A stretch of DNA of 15,445 nucleotides, taken from assembly GCA_026770595.1 (NCBI GenBank), contig MU634117.1, positions 1-15,445 on the forward strand, written 5' to 3'. This DNA is from Ochromonadaceae sp. CCMP2298 (Eukaryota > Sar > Synurophyceae > Ochromonadales > Ochromonadaceae). Every line of letters begins with the position of its first letter. Positions within the stretch are counted from its first letter, which is position 1. This document shows, piece after piece, positions 15,277 to 15,445 of the stretch. The translations under genes were made by a program, and so were the position numbers. The notes under the pieces were generated by a model. The model was not told the origin of the DNA. It saw only the letters and a program-made list of their open reading frames with translations, and did not search any database.

Positions 15277-15320
15277 TATGAGCAGCGGACTCTGAGCAGT
15301 GGGGTGCTGAAGAAGGGGGT
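15277..15320 (+). repeat. Exon-end duplication, copy 2 (within the following intron)
   Basis: This is an exact copy of 15179-15222, followed by the weaker donor GTGAAC. A TAG at 15271-15273 would give a 45-base, phase 0/0 exon encoding LYEQRTLSSGVLKKG, but no pyrimidine tract precedes it. Shared AGTGGGT and GTAGACAG motifs after both copies suggest a slightly larger original duplication with later indels. Confidence 0.88.
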
Positions 15321-15445
15321 GAACGGGAGTGGGTAGACAGTCAGTGACTGGTGCTGACAAAGCCTGGAACGATGTTATCTGTGGTGTACCCTCAACTCTC
15401 TCTCTTCCTCACCTTTCACACTCATCCCCCTCTTCCTCCTCTTAC

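Overview
The window is nuclear DNA from an intron-rich eukaryote, probably a protist. Coding exons are GC-rich, and three of the five genes recognised are split by GT-AG introns that hold C-rich or A/T-rich microsatellites. No bacterial features (operons, Shine-Dalgarno sites) are visible. Several introns carry a CTAAC-type branch-point-like motif close to the acceptor, and one reads CTAACACACTCCTAG. That recalls the extended 3' splice signal of diplomonads and their relatives, so a free-living fornicate is a low-confidence guess; the sequence alone does not settle the lineage.

Layout. (1) 310-6460, plus strand: a 12-exon gene for a 1580-residue armadillo-repeat protein with disordered, Ser/Pro/Lys-rich ends. 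(2) 6461-7232: intergenic, with a fold-back (MITE-like) element at 6672-6950. (3) 7233-10127, plus: a 5-exon gene for an Ebp1/PA2G4-type protein, a methionine-aminopeptidase-fold pseudoenzyme; its third intron is 906 bp and repeat-laden. (4) 10128-11323: intergenic, with a second, unrelated 370-bp inverted-repeat element at 10378-10747. (5) 11324-11830, minus: a compact 3-exon gene for ribosomal protein eL29 (59 residues), with exons too short for simple ORF calling. (6) 12212-13237, plus: an intronless 341-residue protein resembling a very divergent aldo/keto-reductase barrel. (7) 13907 to beyond the right edge, plus: the first five exons of a quinone-oxidoreductase-like MDR-family gene, possibly with one more exon upstream; the last visible exon end is duplicated 98 bp downstream.

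The genes do not form a pathway. eL29 and Ebp1 both relate to ribosome function, but they are convergent and separated by a repeat element. eL29 and the aldo/keto-reductase-like gene are divergent and share a 381-bp intergenic region; both have an A-rich start context (GAAAAATGG). No dedicated new molecular system is evident. The most notable signals are the two fold-back elements, one of which carries the same short reading frame in both arms; the telomere-like hexamer and heptamer arrays inside introns; and the exon-end duplication in the oxidoreductase gene.
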